Shown here: piece after piece, positions 53,900 through 64,000 of the stretch | How positions within the stretch are numbered: the first letter of the stretch is position 1 | Layout of the letters: each line of letters opens with the position of its first letter | Notes under the pieces: model-generated | What the model was told of the DNA's origin: nothing | The model's input: only the letters and a program-made list of their open reading frames with translations | Database searches by the model: none | NCBI GenBank assembly: GCA_037952775.1 | Contig: JBANAY010000003.1 | Coordinates: forward strand, 26,288,001-26,352,000 | DNA from: Clonostachys chloroleuca | Taxonomy: Eukaryota > Ascomycota > Sordariomycetes > Hypocreales > Bionectriaceae | DNA: 64,000 nucleotides | Direction of reading: 5' to 3' | Translations under genes and position numbers: made by a program

Positions 53900-56048
53900 C
53901 TATGACGACTTGGATTCAATTGTACAATGTATCTAGCCTCTTTGTTCAGTATTTGGGTGTTTTATTATGCAGCAAGCAGCTGGATCTTTTGGTCTCTTTT
54001 GTCTATGATAGGTCAGTAGCGTCGATAGGATATGCAACTGGCGTGTTCGGGAACTACTACGGATTATGCATGAGATCACAGCTGCCTGAAATGAACTGGC
54101 ATCGTCGAGTCGCATTGACAGAAATGGCAGATCGATCAGTGCTCCGTGCTTGCACACAAAACGGCAACAAAATGCTGGCCCTGCGTTCAGTGTGACGTGC
54201 TGACGCAAGTAAGCCAAGACCTGTTTCTGCGCAGAATGCCCAGCTGGCCCTCATTCATGCCAACTCACTTGACTTTTCAGCGCTGTTGCAGGTGACGTCT
54301 CGCCTGATGAGTTGGCAATGCGCAGTCCAACGAATAGTCAGAGACCCCTGTTCAGCCCAGTCTAACTGCAAACCACATGTCAGCCAGCGCACTGTATCAC
54401 ATCCCCTCTTGCAACCTCACTAGCTGGCAAAGCACGGCGGCCTCACTGGCAGCTCGGGCCTCATAGGAGCGGATAGTGTTGTCCAGCATTTGCTCTAGTT
54501 CGTCTGATGTTCCCTTGTCTCCCGCCACTCTTTGTTTTTTTGCTTTTTCCTTTTGTCTGGCTGGAAAAAGCAAGCTCCATTGTGCAATGGTTCTACTGGA
54601 CCAGGAACAGCAGCCCCAAGCCCCACCAGCCTGGCACGAGTCCTAATCGGGCGGCGTGTGTGGGCAATTAAGGTACCGGCAGCCCAACGACGCGTCGTGG
54701 CGCGACAGCTCCAGCTGCAGATACGATTGGGGGCGGCGTTAGAGCGTTACATAGCCGAAGTACAGGACACCACAGGGCAGGGGACACATCCGACCAGAGA
54801 CAGCCCAAGCCCAGAGATTCGTGATCGGGCCTGTTCCGGATATCTGGACAGCATGGAAGGCATCGAGAGCTCAGGATGGCCATTGACTCCATCCGATCAG
54901 TCAATGCATTGCATGTGGGCGAAGAGAGCGTTTCGCTACCTGTTCTGTTCAGTCTAGCGTTGGAGTGGTGCTAAAATTTCAGGGTGTCACTCGAAAACCG
55001 ACCCGCTGCCCGTGTACCCTTGCTCGTTATGCATCGTCCAATGTGCCACACGCCACTCCAACTGGCTCTCACTGGGAGCTGCTGTGACAGATCAGCACGC
55101 TGGGCTATCAGTTCCAGACTGGCCTCCATACATGGTAAATAGCTTGCAGAGGCTCTGGAGCTGCTCGCATCGCGGGACACGCCGAGACGGGACTGTTCAG
55201 CGGCGAGGCGCATGCAGGGCTCCTGTCAGTCTTCCTAGCAGATTAATCTATACTTGCCGGCATTGGTGATATTACTGCTGGCAGAAATCACACCAAACCA
55301 ATAAAGAAACGCTATACACACCACTAGGTAGGAGGCAGGCAGGTCATTAATTAGACGGCCCCTGGTCATCTTCCCCCAATTGGCCCCTGCGTCCTGACGC
55401 CTCACCCCCTGAGAGATCTCCAAACGCTGGACGGGAACCTAGCGACTAGAATTTCCGCCAACTCGCCAGTCACCCCTTTCCTTTGGGCTAATGGACATCC
55501 AACTGGGCTGGATTGTTTTCTTTCGTTCACATCGTCTGACCGGGGGCCGTCAACTTGGCCGCAGCCAATGAATTAATCTTTCCTTGTTCCAGCTTGTTCC
55601 CTTTGATACCCCCATCCTACATTACATGCCCCTCCTGTTTATTTTAATTCCCCTACTGCTGCTACCTACCAATCCAAGCACCACCCCCTCCACCGCCGTC
55701 ACGATATTCTGTGTCTGATCTCGAAACTTCCCACGCGTGCGCTTTATCGCATATCCTTTCGCATCCAGTCGTCATTTCGCATAGAACCGTTGCGCAGAAT
55801 ACCCAGGCTCGTCTATACTTAGCAATTATCGCGGGAAAGGGAAATAATTACACTTAGCTTGTTGCGCCAAACTGTTTCCGCTTCATTCCATCATAGTTTC
55901 CTCAACCCCTGGCCCAGGACAGGGGCTCCCACAATAGGTTTGCCCAACAGACTCTCACCCTGACCTGAACTCGACAACAGATGCGCACGAGGCGCTACTC
56001 TACGGATTCTGGCCTTGGTCTTCCCTAACGTCGAAATTCACCTCCAAG
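53900..56048. other. Long intergenic region upstream of MSB1
   Basis: 2.15 kb without a supported gene. It starts with the UNG1 3' flank. The last 600 bp (about 55440-56048) are C/T-rich with a typical fungal promoter and leader character for MSB1. ORFs of 60-140 codons here lack motifs. Confidence 0.55.
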
Positions 56049-59000
56049 ATGGCGGGTGGTTTATTCGCCCGTCTCAAGGGCAAGGACTCCAAGTCCAAGA
56101 AGAAGGCCGCGCTCAACGACCTAGCGAACGCGGCGGCTGCCAAACCACAATGGGACGATGCTTGGACGAGGCAGTCCGTCGAGCCGGAGGAGATCCACGA
56201 GCTCCTTCACTTCTGTACCGAGGAGCTCAAGGCACGAGGTACGACTTTGCAGCTGCTTCGTGACACCGGTCTGTGCTAACAATGCTGATTTACAACAGCT
56301 CTGGACCACCCTTTCCTGCTCCTGCCCTTCCGACCGACCTCAGACCCCAGTGCCGTACGCACTTTCGTTCGACACTTTTTCGATCATAACCAGCCCGCCC
56401 GCGGCGAGATTCTATTGCAAGAGCTGCGCATGGCAGAGCCGATGGTATGGAACATGGTTTGGGGGACGAACAGCGCACAAGTTGCAATGCTGACTCAAGT
56501 TTGCAGGTGATCTCGGGAGTTGCAAAATGGTGCTGGAGCCGGCTGCAGGGTGGTGTAGTCGGGTGGGATGCATACGAACTGTTCAAGGTCGGAGAATTTG
56601 GTAGGACATGTCAAGCTACATCGCATCGAGGAAGGGAAGGCTGACCATGGACGACAACAGACTCCAATATGGCCCGTGATTCGTTCAAAACTTTCATTCC
56701 CATCAGCGTCGAGAACGGAGCTCGACAACGGATTATCTTCGACTTCTTCGAGCTTCTAGCAGCTATCGCCGCGCACGGCAAGACGAACGGTATGGGTGGT
56801 CGCAAGTTGTCGCGGATGGCCGCCTGGTGGGCATTTGAACAGAAAGACACTGGCAGCGGCTTTGAGGGTGGCTATTCGGCTTGGTCAAGGTAAGTCTCTC
56901 AGCCTCAACTGTGAATGGCCCGGCGGGCGCCACCAAAGCAAGGCTAACGTGTGATCAGCGCCGCGGATGCTACAAGCCATCTCTTCTTTGCCTATCTAAG
57001 ATCAATGGCTCCCGAGACAAGTATCGGAGGAATTACATCGTTGCCCAGAGCTCTTCAAAAGCTTGTTCAGGAAACCGAATACCCCCCTCAGAGACCCGAA
57101 CTAATGATGTCACGGACGAATAAGGTTGTCATGATGGTTGAAACTGTCTCACCCACACCCTTTTCCCTCCTTCGACGGACCAATCACTTCCAGTACCGTG
57201 ATTCAGATAGGGCATTGCAGGAATTTTCGGCTTACGAAGATCCCATCCGAGCTTTGACTGAGGAGTGCCGCCGTGTTCTGAAGGCGATTTCGTCTGCTAA
57301 TCAGTCGCAAGTGTCGAGCGTCAAGCACTCCACCAGTCTCCGCGATGCGGACTGGTCCCGGTTCGAGGATGTCGGTTTCTCAAGCGCATTATCTGAGGAA
57401 GACGAAGAGGACGATGGTGTGGTATCTCGCAAGCAACCTCAACCGCTAAGGCGCCAACCTGCCTCGGGCATGCAGGGCGGTCGACCAACCACCCCATCAT
57501 GGGCTGATTTCCTCTCTTCAGGCTTTGTTGATGGGCAATCAGGGTCCAACATGCTACTCCCACCGGACAAGCAACTGCCTCCTATCGAAACCACTCAAAG
57601 GCAACATAGCTCACAGTCTCATCGACCAAGACTCGAATCCGAACAGCATCTCGATCCAGGTGAGCTGGCTAGCATCACCGTTCTGGATCTTGATGACGCA
57701 TTCTGGTGGGTTTGGATGAGCAGTCTCGCGCCCGAGGAAACCCCTGACAGAAAGTCGGCTTTCGGACGATGTGCTGTCGTGGAGACGATCATCAAGAGCG
57801 GCCGCTGGCTCGTGATGGAGGAGATGATTGCGGGCGCCGCACCAGAGCCTGCAGAAGGAGCGTATATTGCCGAAAAGAAGGGATTCTTTAGTTGGACCAG
57901 GCGCGGAAAGACGTTGAAGCGCCGCAAGTCGACAGGGAAGAACACACCAGACCATTTGAGCAAACTTGGTGGCAGCGCTGCGGGCAGCAAGGCAAGCGTG
58001 GGACCTGACACCCATGCAAGGATTCAAGCTAAGGCTGCTCAGCTCAGGGCTGCCAATGACCACGGCCGACAGCAGGCATTGCTGGCACAGCGCAGGGGCA
58101 ATGTGAACCCCGACCTCAGGGCGGACAAGGTCAACAGTGTGATGACCATGCAATCATCCCTGGTGGGCGAGGCTTCGTCGGCTATGAAATGGGTCAATAA
58201 ATACGACAACAAAGATTCTCTCAAAGACGCCTACATGTCGAACAGCAAAGCTGGACGCGGAGCTACTCTGACTCCAGTACCCGCTGAGCCTGAACCTGTG
58301 CCTGAACCTGAGCCTGCGCCCAAGCTCACCAATGGCCACGGGAAGACCAACGGGGCATCTACAGAACGCAAGGAAGAGCCACTTCCACGTCCGCCTCCTG
58401 TAATCAAGGAGGCAATTCCCGGACGAAAGCCTGTTGGCTCAGCCAGCCCCGCTGTTCCCCCCAAGAGCCCTGTTCCTCCTAAGAGCCCTGAGCCCCCCAA
58501 GAGTCCCGAGCCTCCAAAGATCGAAGAGCCTCATGTTGAGCCTCCCAAATCCCCCGAGCCTCCTGCGCAGGTAGAAGAAAAGCCTGAGGAGATTCCAACT
58601 CCTCCTGAGAAGGATATCCCGCTTCCAGACCCCGTCCGAGAAGCTGCAGCTACCCCAGAGCCAGTTAGCCCTGGTATTGAGACCAAGAAGGACCCGAAGA
58701 AGTCTGGAGGCTTCAGGAAGTTCTTCAGCCGAAGAAACCGCGCATCCAAGCTTCCCGAGAACGCTTCAGGAAATCTCAACGATATGCTCCGAGACAGCCA
58801 ACAAACACCAGAGCCACAGGCGCAGCCATCAATTGACACCGCAGCCCCGGCTCCTGTCCAGGAAGAGCAGACGGATGCTGTAAGCCCTGTTAGCCCTGTT
58901 GAGGAGGACACAACCAAGGCTGCCCAGGCCCCTAACGCCGAGGTATCACACTCGCAATTCACCCAAGGTCCTCTGGAGGATCAGCCGGCGTTTGTCCCTG

Positions 59001-59431
59001 AGAGCGATGGTGAGGACGACGCCACTCCACCCCCGATTGCACGCCGCCCCGTCGCTCCTGGTGAATCCTCCCTTGAAAAGCACGCTGCCAGCCTGCCCAA
59101 GGAAGAGAAATTGAGCCAGACCGCCGGTCCTGGTGTCCAGGATCGATGGGCTCAGATCCGCAAGAACGCAGCCGAACGTGCCGCCAACTATGAGCGCACC
59201 CCAACCAAGCCTCCAGGCTCGTCTGATGATGGCGGTGATACAAGCGGAGAAGAGAGTAAGATACTTCCAATCACCCCCATCGCAACCCTTTCTGAGCAAG
59301 CTAACAAACATCTAGCTATTGAATCCCGCGTAGCACGCATCAAGGCCCGTGTCGCCGAACTCACCGGAAACATGGAGGGCGTCGGTGCCCCTCAAACTGC
59401 CCCGGCTGCACAGCAACCAGCCAGTCATTAA
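56049..59431 (+). CDS. MSB1: Morphogenesis protein MSB1 (Msb1/Mug8 domain)
   Basis: Six exons: 56049-56238, 56299-56444, 56507-56600, 56661-56889, 56959-59255 and 59316-59431, 1023 residues. Msb1 acts with Cdc42/Rho GTPases and formin in polarity and bud/hyphal morphogenesis at the cortex. The N-terminal half is the conserved RhoGAP-like helical domain (EIHELLHFCTEELKAR, MVISGVAKWCWSRLQGG, RIIFDFFELLAAIAAHG, LSRMAAWWAFEQKD). The second half is disordered, with Pro-Glu repeats (PEPEPVPEPEPAP), PPKSPEP repeats, and basic patches such as RRGKTLKRRKST and KKSGGFRKFFSRRNR. The C-terminus forms a short coiled helix (IESRVARIKARVAELTG). The last intron (60 bp) is a multiple of three without a stop, so unspliced reading stays in frame. 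Confidence 0.9.
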
Positions 59432-60395
59432 AACCACACCGTCCATTTCTTAACTGCACCAGCCGATTTCTTACCCCAGACAACTCACCAGAACAACATC
59501 TGCTATTTCCTATTATCACGCAAGCACTCGTATGGCCCGATGCGCCAGCTAATTTCCTTTGCTTAAACATGGGGCTCATTGATGGACAACGACTTTCTTT
59601 CAAAGCTTGTTGTGCTTCTACTTAATATCAGACTCTCTTTGTTTTGTTTTTTTCGTTTATGCCTTCTTAAGTCTCAATCTTTTAACACACAGCCGCCCGA
59701 AATACCCCATATTTTATACCACGCAGGAAGACGCAAGGCAGCGAGCAGTTTTAGGAGCCAGAATACCCCTAGTTGTTTTTGGCAGTCAATACGATAAAAT
59801 CTCATACCGTATATGCATATCGAAGGAAAGAATAGTGAAGTCGGGAATCGCGTGATCTAGAACACAGTGGATTCGGGAAGCGTTATTGTGTAATCAGAGA
59901 TGATCAATCTGTTTCCATTTTCATCAAAGAGGTCTGAATCTCCGCATGTACTATAAACACTATAAACAGGCTTTATATGTGTATTTGGGATGAGTTTGTA
60001 CATCAATCGAAGTTGGGCGTTCTTAATCAAGGGCCTCGTAGTATTGTGATGATAAGGCGATGTACAGTGCAAAGGCATGCTTGCCCGCAATCCAGCAAGG
60101 TTCCAATTAGAATACGAAGACAATCCTTCTTGCTAACTTAGCTTAAAACTAAGCATACGCCGTTTCATAGTCCAGTCGCCACTTTTCGGTTCACCATGCT
60201 GAACGAATGACGTGGAGGACTGGCACCACCTATTTTTAGGCAGCCTGATTCACTTGAAGCTGCGGTTGCACTGCTGACTGATCCAGAGTTCCATCAAGGG
60301 AGCCAGCAAACTGAGCACCGCCTGCCTAAAGTTCCCTTTTCCATGGTCATCGTCGTGCTGTCGTTTTTGCAACGTCGCGCAGAAATTGGCTCACC
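59432..60395. other. Intergenic between MSB1 and DUF726 gene
   Basis: About 960 bp, T-rich and AT-rich in the first half (T tracts near 59640-59660), then promoter of the next gene. No coding signal. Confidence 0.5.
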
Positions 60396-62718
60396 ATGGC
60401 TCCTCTGTGCGTTGACCCGAGGCAGATTGTCATTGCCTTTAACAGGGCTCGGCGACAGGCGGTACTTAAACTCGTTGATGAGATCATCTCGTACATGATC
60501 TCCCAGCTCCAGGACACGCCAAACGACCTGGGGCCAGTGAACTTGATAGATGGAGATGCTCCAAAGAGAACTGCGGAATCCGGCGCACGGGAGTCGGGCT
60601 CAAACATTCCATCACAATCTGAGAAAGCGAGGCCTAACCAGCAGCAACCTGGTAGGCGTCCATCACCTTATGATGACGAGTACACCCAGGCCGCGCGCAT
60701 CCAGAGAGCTGCTCTGATCGACATCAAGAAGTGGAGGGATGAGTTCCTACCCAAGCTGGAGGAGATTGTCAATGTGGAGGACGACGCAAAGATCCAGGCC
60801 GAGAGGCGGAAGCGGGCTGAAACGATGGCCGCAAAGGGTCCTGCAACTCCAGAGGAGAGCGGGAACCTCATCGACATGGACGATGGCGCGGGGGCGCAGG
60901 CGGAGGATTTCACCGTCCTGCAGAACCTGTACCCGCCCACGAGCACTCGTCTGACTACGTTGAGTATCGAGGACCGAAAGGAGGCGCTGAGCTGCATCCT
61001 GCTCCTCATGCTTTCCACTGGGAAGTATTCGGCATACTCTCGCACGCTGTCCTTGTACCTTGCCTCGTCTCTCGAACTCTCGCAGTCGTTTGTGGTCAAC
61101 GAAGAGACGGAGATTGCCAAGTCCCTGATCGATTCCTCGAAGCAGAGCAAGAAGGAAGCCATGTCGGCTGAGGCCGAGGCTGCCAAGCGCCAGGAGGAGA
61201 ACAAGGCAAGCAGATTCTGGAAGGTTGGGTTGGCCTCGGTTGCCGGCGCTGCCATCATCGGCGTCACTGGGGGGCTAGCAGCGCCCTTGGTTGCTGGCGC
61301 GGTGGGTGGCATTCTGGGAGGAGTTGGGCTGGGTGGCGTGGCAAGCTTTCTAGGTATCTTCTGGATGAACGGTGCCCTTGTTGGTGCGATATTTGGTGCA
61401 TATGGGGCGAAGATGACGGTAAGATTGTCACAGCACAATGGGTGATCTGAAGGCGGAAACTAACATTCATAAACAGGGCGAAATGGTGGACAAGTATGCC
61501 AGGGAGGTTGAGGATTTCAAGTTCATCCCACTGAACGAAACAGCGGACAAGAGATTCGCCGACGAAAAGTCTGTCCAGGACCAATACCGCCGGCTCCGAG
61601 TCACCATTGGCATTAATGGATGGTTGAACAAGGAAGAGGACATCACCAAGCCTTGGAAGGTCCTTGGTGATGAGACCGAGGTGTTCGCGCTCAGGTACGA
61701 GATGAATACTCTGCTAGAGCTGGGCACCGCGTTCGAAGACCTCATCTCTTCCGCTGCCTGGAACTACCTGAAGTCTGAAATAATCAAACGAACCGTCCTC
61801 AGCGTCATCTGGGCAGCTCTCTGGCCAATCCAGCTGCTCAAGATGGCTTCCAATGTTGATAACCCGTTCAGTCGAGCGTTGAACAGATCAGAGAAAGCGG
61901 GCGAGCTACTGGCAGACGCACTGATTAACAAGGTCCAGGGCGAACGGCCAGTCACCTTGATAGGTTACTCCAATGGCGCCACGGTTATTCACTCATGCCT
62001 GAAATCTCTGGCTGACCGTCATGCTTTTGGGATTATCGACTCTGTTGTGCTGATTGGAACGCCTGCCCCGGCTTCATCGGCCCATTGGCGTACCCTACGG
62101 AGAGTCGTTTCAGGGAAAATTTTCAACGTGTATTCGGAGAACGACCTAGTTTTGGGTTTCGTCCACCGCATGCATACCTTGACACTCGGTCTAGCCGGTC
62201 TCCAACCGATTCAAGATGTGAATGGTGTCGAGAATTTAGACTTGAGCGATCTGGTCAGTGGCCACTTACGGTATCCCGAGTTGACGGGTAAGATCCTTCG
62301 CCGGTGCGGCTTCGATGGCGTTCATTCCGGGAAGGATATCGAGGAAGACGACTTGATCAAGATGAAGCACCAATATGCTGCAGGGGAGATCAAATCCGGA
62401 AGCAACGACAATGATTTGTCCATCTTAGATGATCCGATCCGCGAATCTACACCACAAAGGAGAGTAATGCAGCAGCAAGATGGGTCTGATGCTTTGGCGC
62501 TCCCTTTGCGACCAGGTTCGATAGAGGTCAAGCCGGCCCCCAAGCAAGAAGAGGCTTCTCAACCGGAGTTTCAACCACAGCATGACCGCCATTATGATTC
62601 AGATGACCCAGAACACCCAGCGTTTAGGGGTATAGTGATGGTCGATGGTTCAGATGACGATGATGATGATGAAGGCCTTACGATAGAAGAAATCCTGAGA
62701 AATAGGGAAAGGCAGTAA
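60396..62718 (+). CDS. DUF726/TMCO4-like membrane protein with alpha/beta-hydrolase domain
   Basis: Two exons, 60396-61418 and 61477-62718, 754 residues. After a helical N-terminal part with a Lys/Glu-rich helix, a strongly hydrophobic Gly/Ala-rich region (LASVAGAAIIGVTGGLAAP, then VGGILGGVGLGGVASFLGIF) forms two or more membrane-associated segments. The hydrolase core follows, with RVTIGINGWLN and the nucleophile elbow GYSNG (Ser506 in LIGYSNGATVI), as in the DUF726 family that includes yeast Mil1 (YFL034W). A candidate acid/His are less clear. The tail is acidic (DDDDDDEGLTIEEI). The enzyme activity is unproven in this family; Mil1 binds the AP-1 adaptor in yeast. Confidence 0.85.
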
Positions 62719-63204
62719 AAAAAATATCATTCTGTTTGTGCTGTCTGTTAGATGGTTTCTTCTGTATCAAACAGATGACTGTCTTGATTCCAACCATTCT
62801 TAGGAGCTCCAACCACGCCTTTGTTGTCCAAAGCAATCCCACTCCAAAGAGTTACCGGCCAAGTCATTAGTAAGCTGTGTCAAAAACTAACAAAAAAACA
62901 GAAAGAAATAATTCATGGACAAGTTACCTACCTATCATGCAAAGAGAAGTGAATGAGACAACTCCAGGGTAGCCTCGCGAGTTGACGGCCCTGCGATAAG
63001 CAGATAGCGCTGGCCCCACCCAAAAAATTGACCTGGCCGACGATATCACAGCGTATTTCTTTCCCAGCCAACCACCCCGGGCAGTTAATTATCTTGGGCT
63101 CTGCGCAATTCATTTCAAGCAGCTTTTAAAAACTCAGTTCTTATGTCGACGCAAGAAAACACAATTAAGAGAATCACACACCAAAAATCTCTGCGCCCTG
63201 CATC
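62719..63204. other. Intergenic between DUF726 gene and TMA23
   Basis: About 490 bp; AT-rich 3' flank then TMA23 promoter. No gene. Confidence 0.45.
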
Positions 63205-63840
63205 ATGAACGCTCATGCTCTCCTCTCCCGCCAAGGGTGGCGGGGGCACGGCCACTCCCTGCACAAGCACGACGACTCGATCGGTCTCGCGAAGCCTCTC
63301 CTGCTGAACCGCAAAGACAACACCAAGGGCCTGGGTGTCGCGCAGCACTTCAACAACGACCAATGGTGGCTGAACGCCTTCGACGAGCAGTTGAAGGGTC
63401 TGGAGTCGAATGGCAAAACCGTGAAGCAGACCGTGACGACTGGCAAATTGAACATTCTCGAGCAGGGGTCGATGGGGAAGTGGTCCGTCTACTCTTCCTT
63501 CGTTAGGGGCGGCTTCCTCGAGGGCACCGTTGATCTGCTGTCTGCACAAGACTCTACGGCTTCGGACTCCAGCAGCGACAGCAAGGATTCGGATAAGGCC
63601 AAGGACAAGAAGGCCTCGAAAAAGGATGACAAGGAGACGAAGGAGGAGCGACGCGCACGGAAGGAGGCGAAGAGGCAACGCAAGGAAGCGCGCGCATTGC
63701 GGAGGGCTGCCCGCCGAGAGCGAAGGGAGGCCAGGGCGAAAGGCCAGAAGGGTTCCAGTTCAGATGATTCCCTGTCTGAGGAGAAGCGGCGGCGGCGAGA
63801 GCGAAAAGAAGAAAAGAGGAGAAAGAGGTCAAAGGAGTAG
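63205..63840 (+). CDS. TMA23: G-patch ribosome-biogenesis protein Tma23-like
   Basis: Single exon, 211 residues. The N-terminal G-patch-like motif (LLSRQGWRGHGHSLHK, then LAKPLLLNRKDNTKGLG) and the WWLNAFDEQLKGL block match fungal Tma23, a nucleolar protein involved in small-subunit biogenesis. G-patch proteins typically activate a DEAH helicase. The C-terminal 90 residues are extremely Lys/Arg/Glu-rich (ARALRRAARRERREARAKG), with a Ser/Asp tract before it, suited to nucleolar retention and RNA contact. The ATG at 63205 is the first in frame after stops. Alternative: another small G-patch protein such as PXR1, but length and order favour Tma23. Confidence 0.85.
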   Translation: MNAHALLSRQGWRGHGHSLHKHDDSIGLAKPLLLNRKDNTKGLGVAQHFNNDQWWLNAFDEQLKGLESNGKTVKQTVTTGKLNILEQGSMGKWSVYSSFVRGGFLEGTVDLLSAQDSTASDSSSDSKDSDKAKDKKASKKDDKETKEERRARKEAKRQRKEARALRRAARRERREARAKGQKGSSSDDSLSEEKRRRRERKEEKRRKRSKE

Positions 63841-64000
63841 AATGGATGGGAGCAAAATTATCGCTGCGTGAGCGGATGGAAACTAGTATATGGCGAAGCG
63901 TGTTTTGGATTATTGCATTTCATGGGAGTTTGGGCAAAAGAGGGACCAGAAACATGTAGAACATGTACGCATTAGATACCCAGGATGTCAAGATTTGAAT
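63841..64000. other. 3' flank at window end
   Basis: 160 bp after TMA23; no gene visible. Confidence 0.4.

Noticed and set aside
60668..61438. 256-codon minus-strand ORF opposite the DUF726 gene
   Set aside because: Fully antisense to a well-supported exon; no independent motifs.

Overview
The window is from a filamentous ascomycete (Pezizomycotina, probably Sordariomycetes). It carries many 50-100 bp spliceosomal introns (46 reconstructed), pyrimidine-rich promoters, an EZH2/KMT6-type H3K27 methyltransferase, eisosome PIL1 and a TMA23-type G-patch protein. I see no rRNA, tRNA, CRISPR array, intact transposon or secondary-metabolite cluster. Twenty-four protein-coding genes are supported; all exon joins were chosen by frame, splice consensus and family match.

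Layout. 0-8.2 kb: a 5'-truncated EFM2-type lysine methyltransferase (+), a disordered protein of unknown function (+) and a seven-exon unknown (-). 8.1-13.7 kb: the longest gene-poor stretch. 13.7-17.4 kb: RPB10 (-) and UTP17/NAN1 (+) head to head. 17.7-24.1 kb: a 2OG-Fe(II) oxygenase, a 74-residue zinc-finger protein, a helix-hairpin-helix protein with an apparent frameshift, and a DUF1479 protein. 24.6-33.7 kb: a BAP31/YET-like ER protein, KMT6, PIL1 and NAA38/MAK31. 34.1-43.8 kb: RAD2/XPG, TFIIS, an MCY1-like cysteine synthase and NDUFAF7. 44.2-53.9 kb: alanyl-tRNA synthetase, an unknown small protein, HRD3/SEL1 and uracil-DNA glycosylase. 56-63.8 kb: MSB1, a DUF726/TMCO4-like hydrolase and TMA23.

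The content is largely housekeeping: transcription and ribosome biogenesis (RPB10, UTP17, TFIIS, TMA23), DNA repair (RAD2, UNG1), chromatin (KMT6), ER quality control (HRD3, BAP31), mitochondrial functions (NDUFAF7, MCY1-like, probably dual-targeted AlaRS and UNG) and cortex/polarity (PIL1, MSB1).

I found no convincing new multi-gene system. The observations most worth following are the RPB10/UTP17 shared promoter, in-frame presequence-like extensions on AlaRS and UNG, a cluster of ACGCG cores upstream of UNG, a one-base frameshift in the HhH gene, a stop-free 3n intron in MSB1, recurrent GTT-type 5' splice sites, and the 5.6 kb gene-free upstream region at 8.1-13.7 kb.
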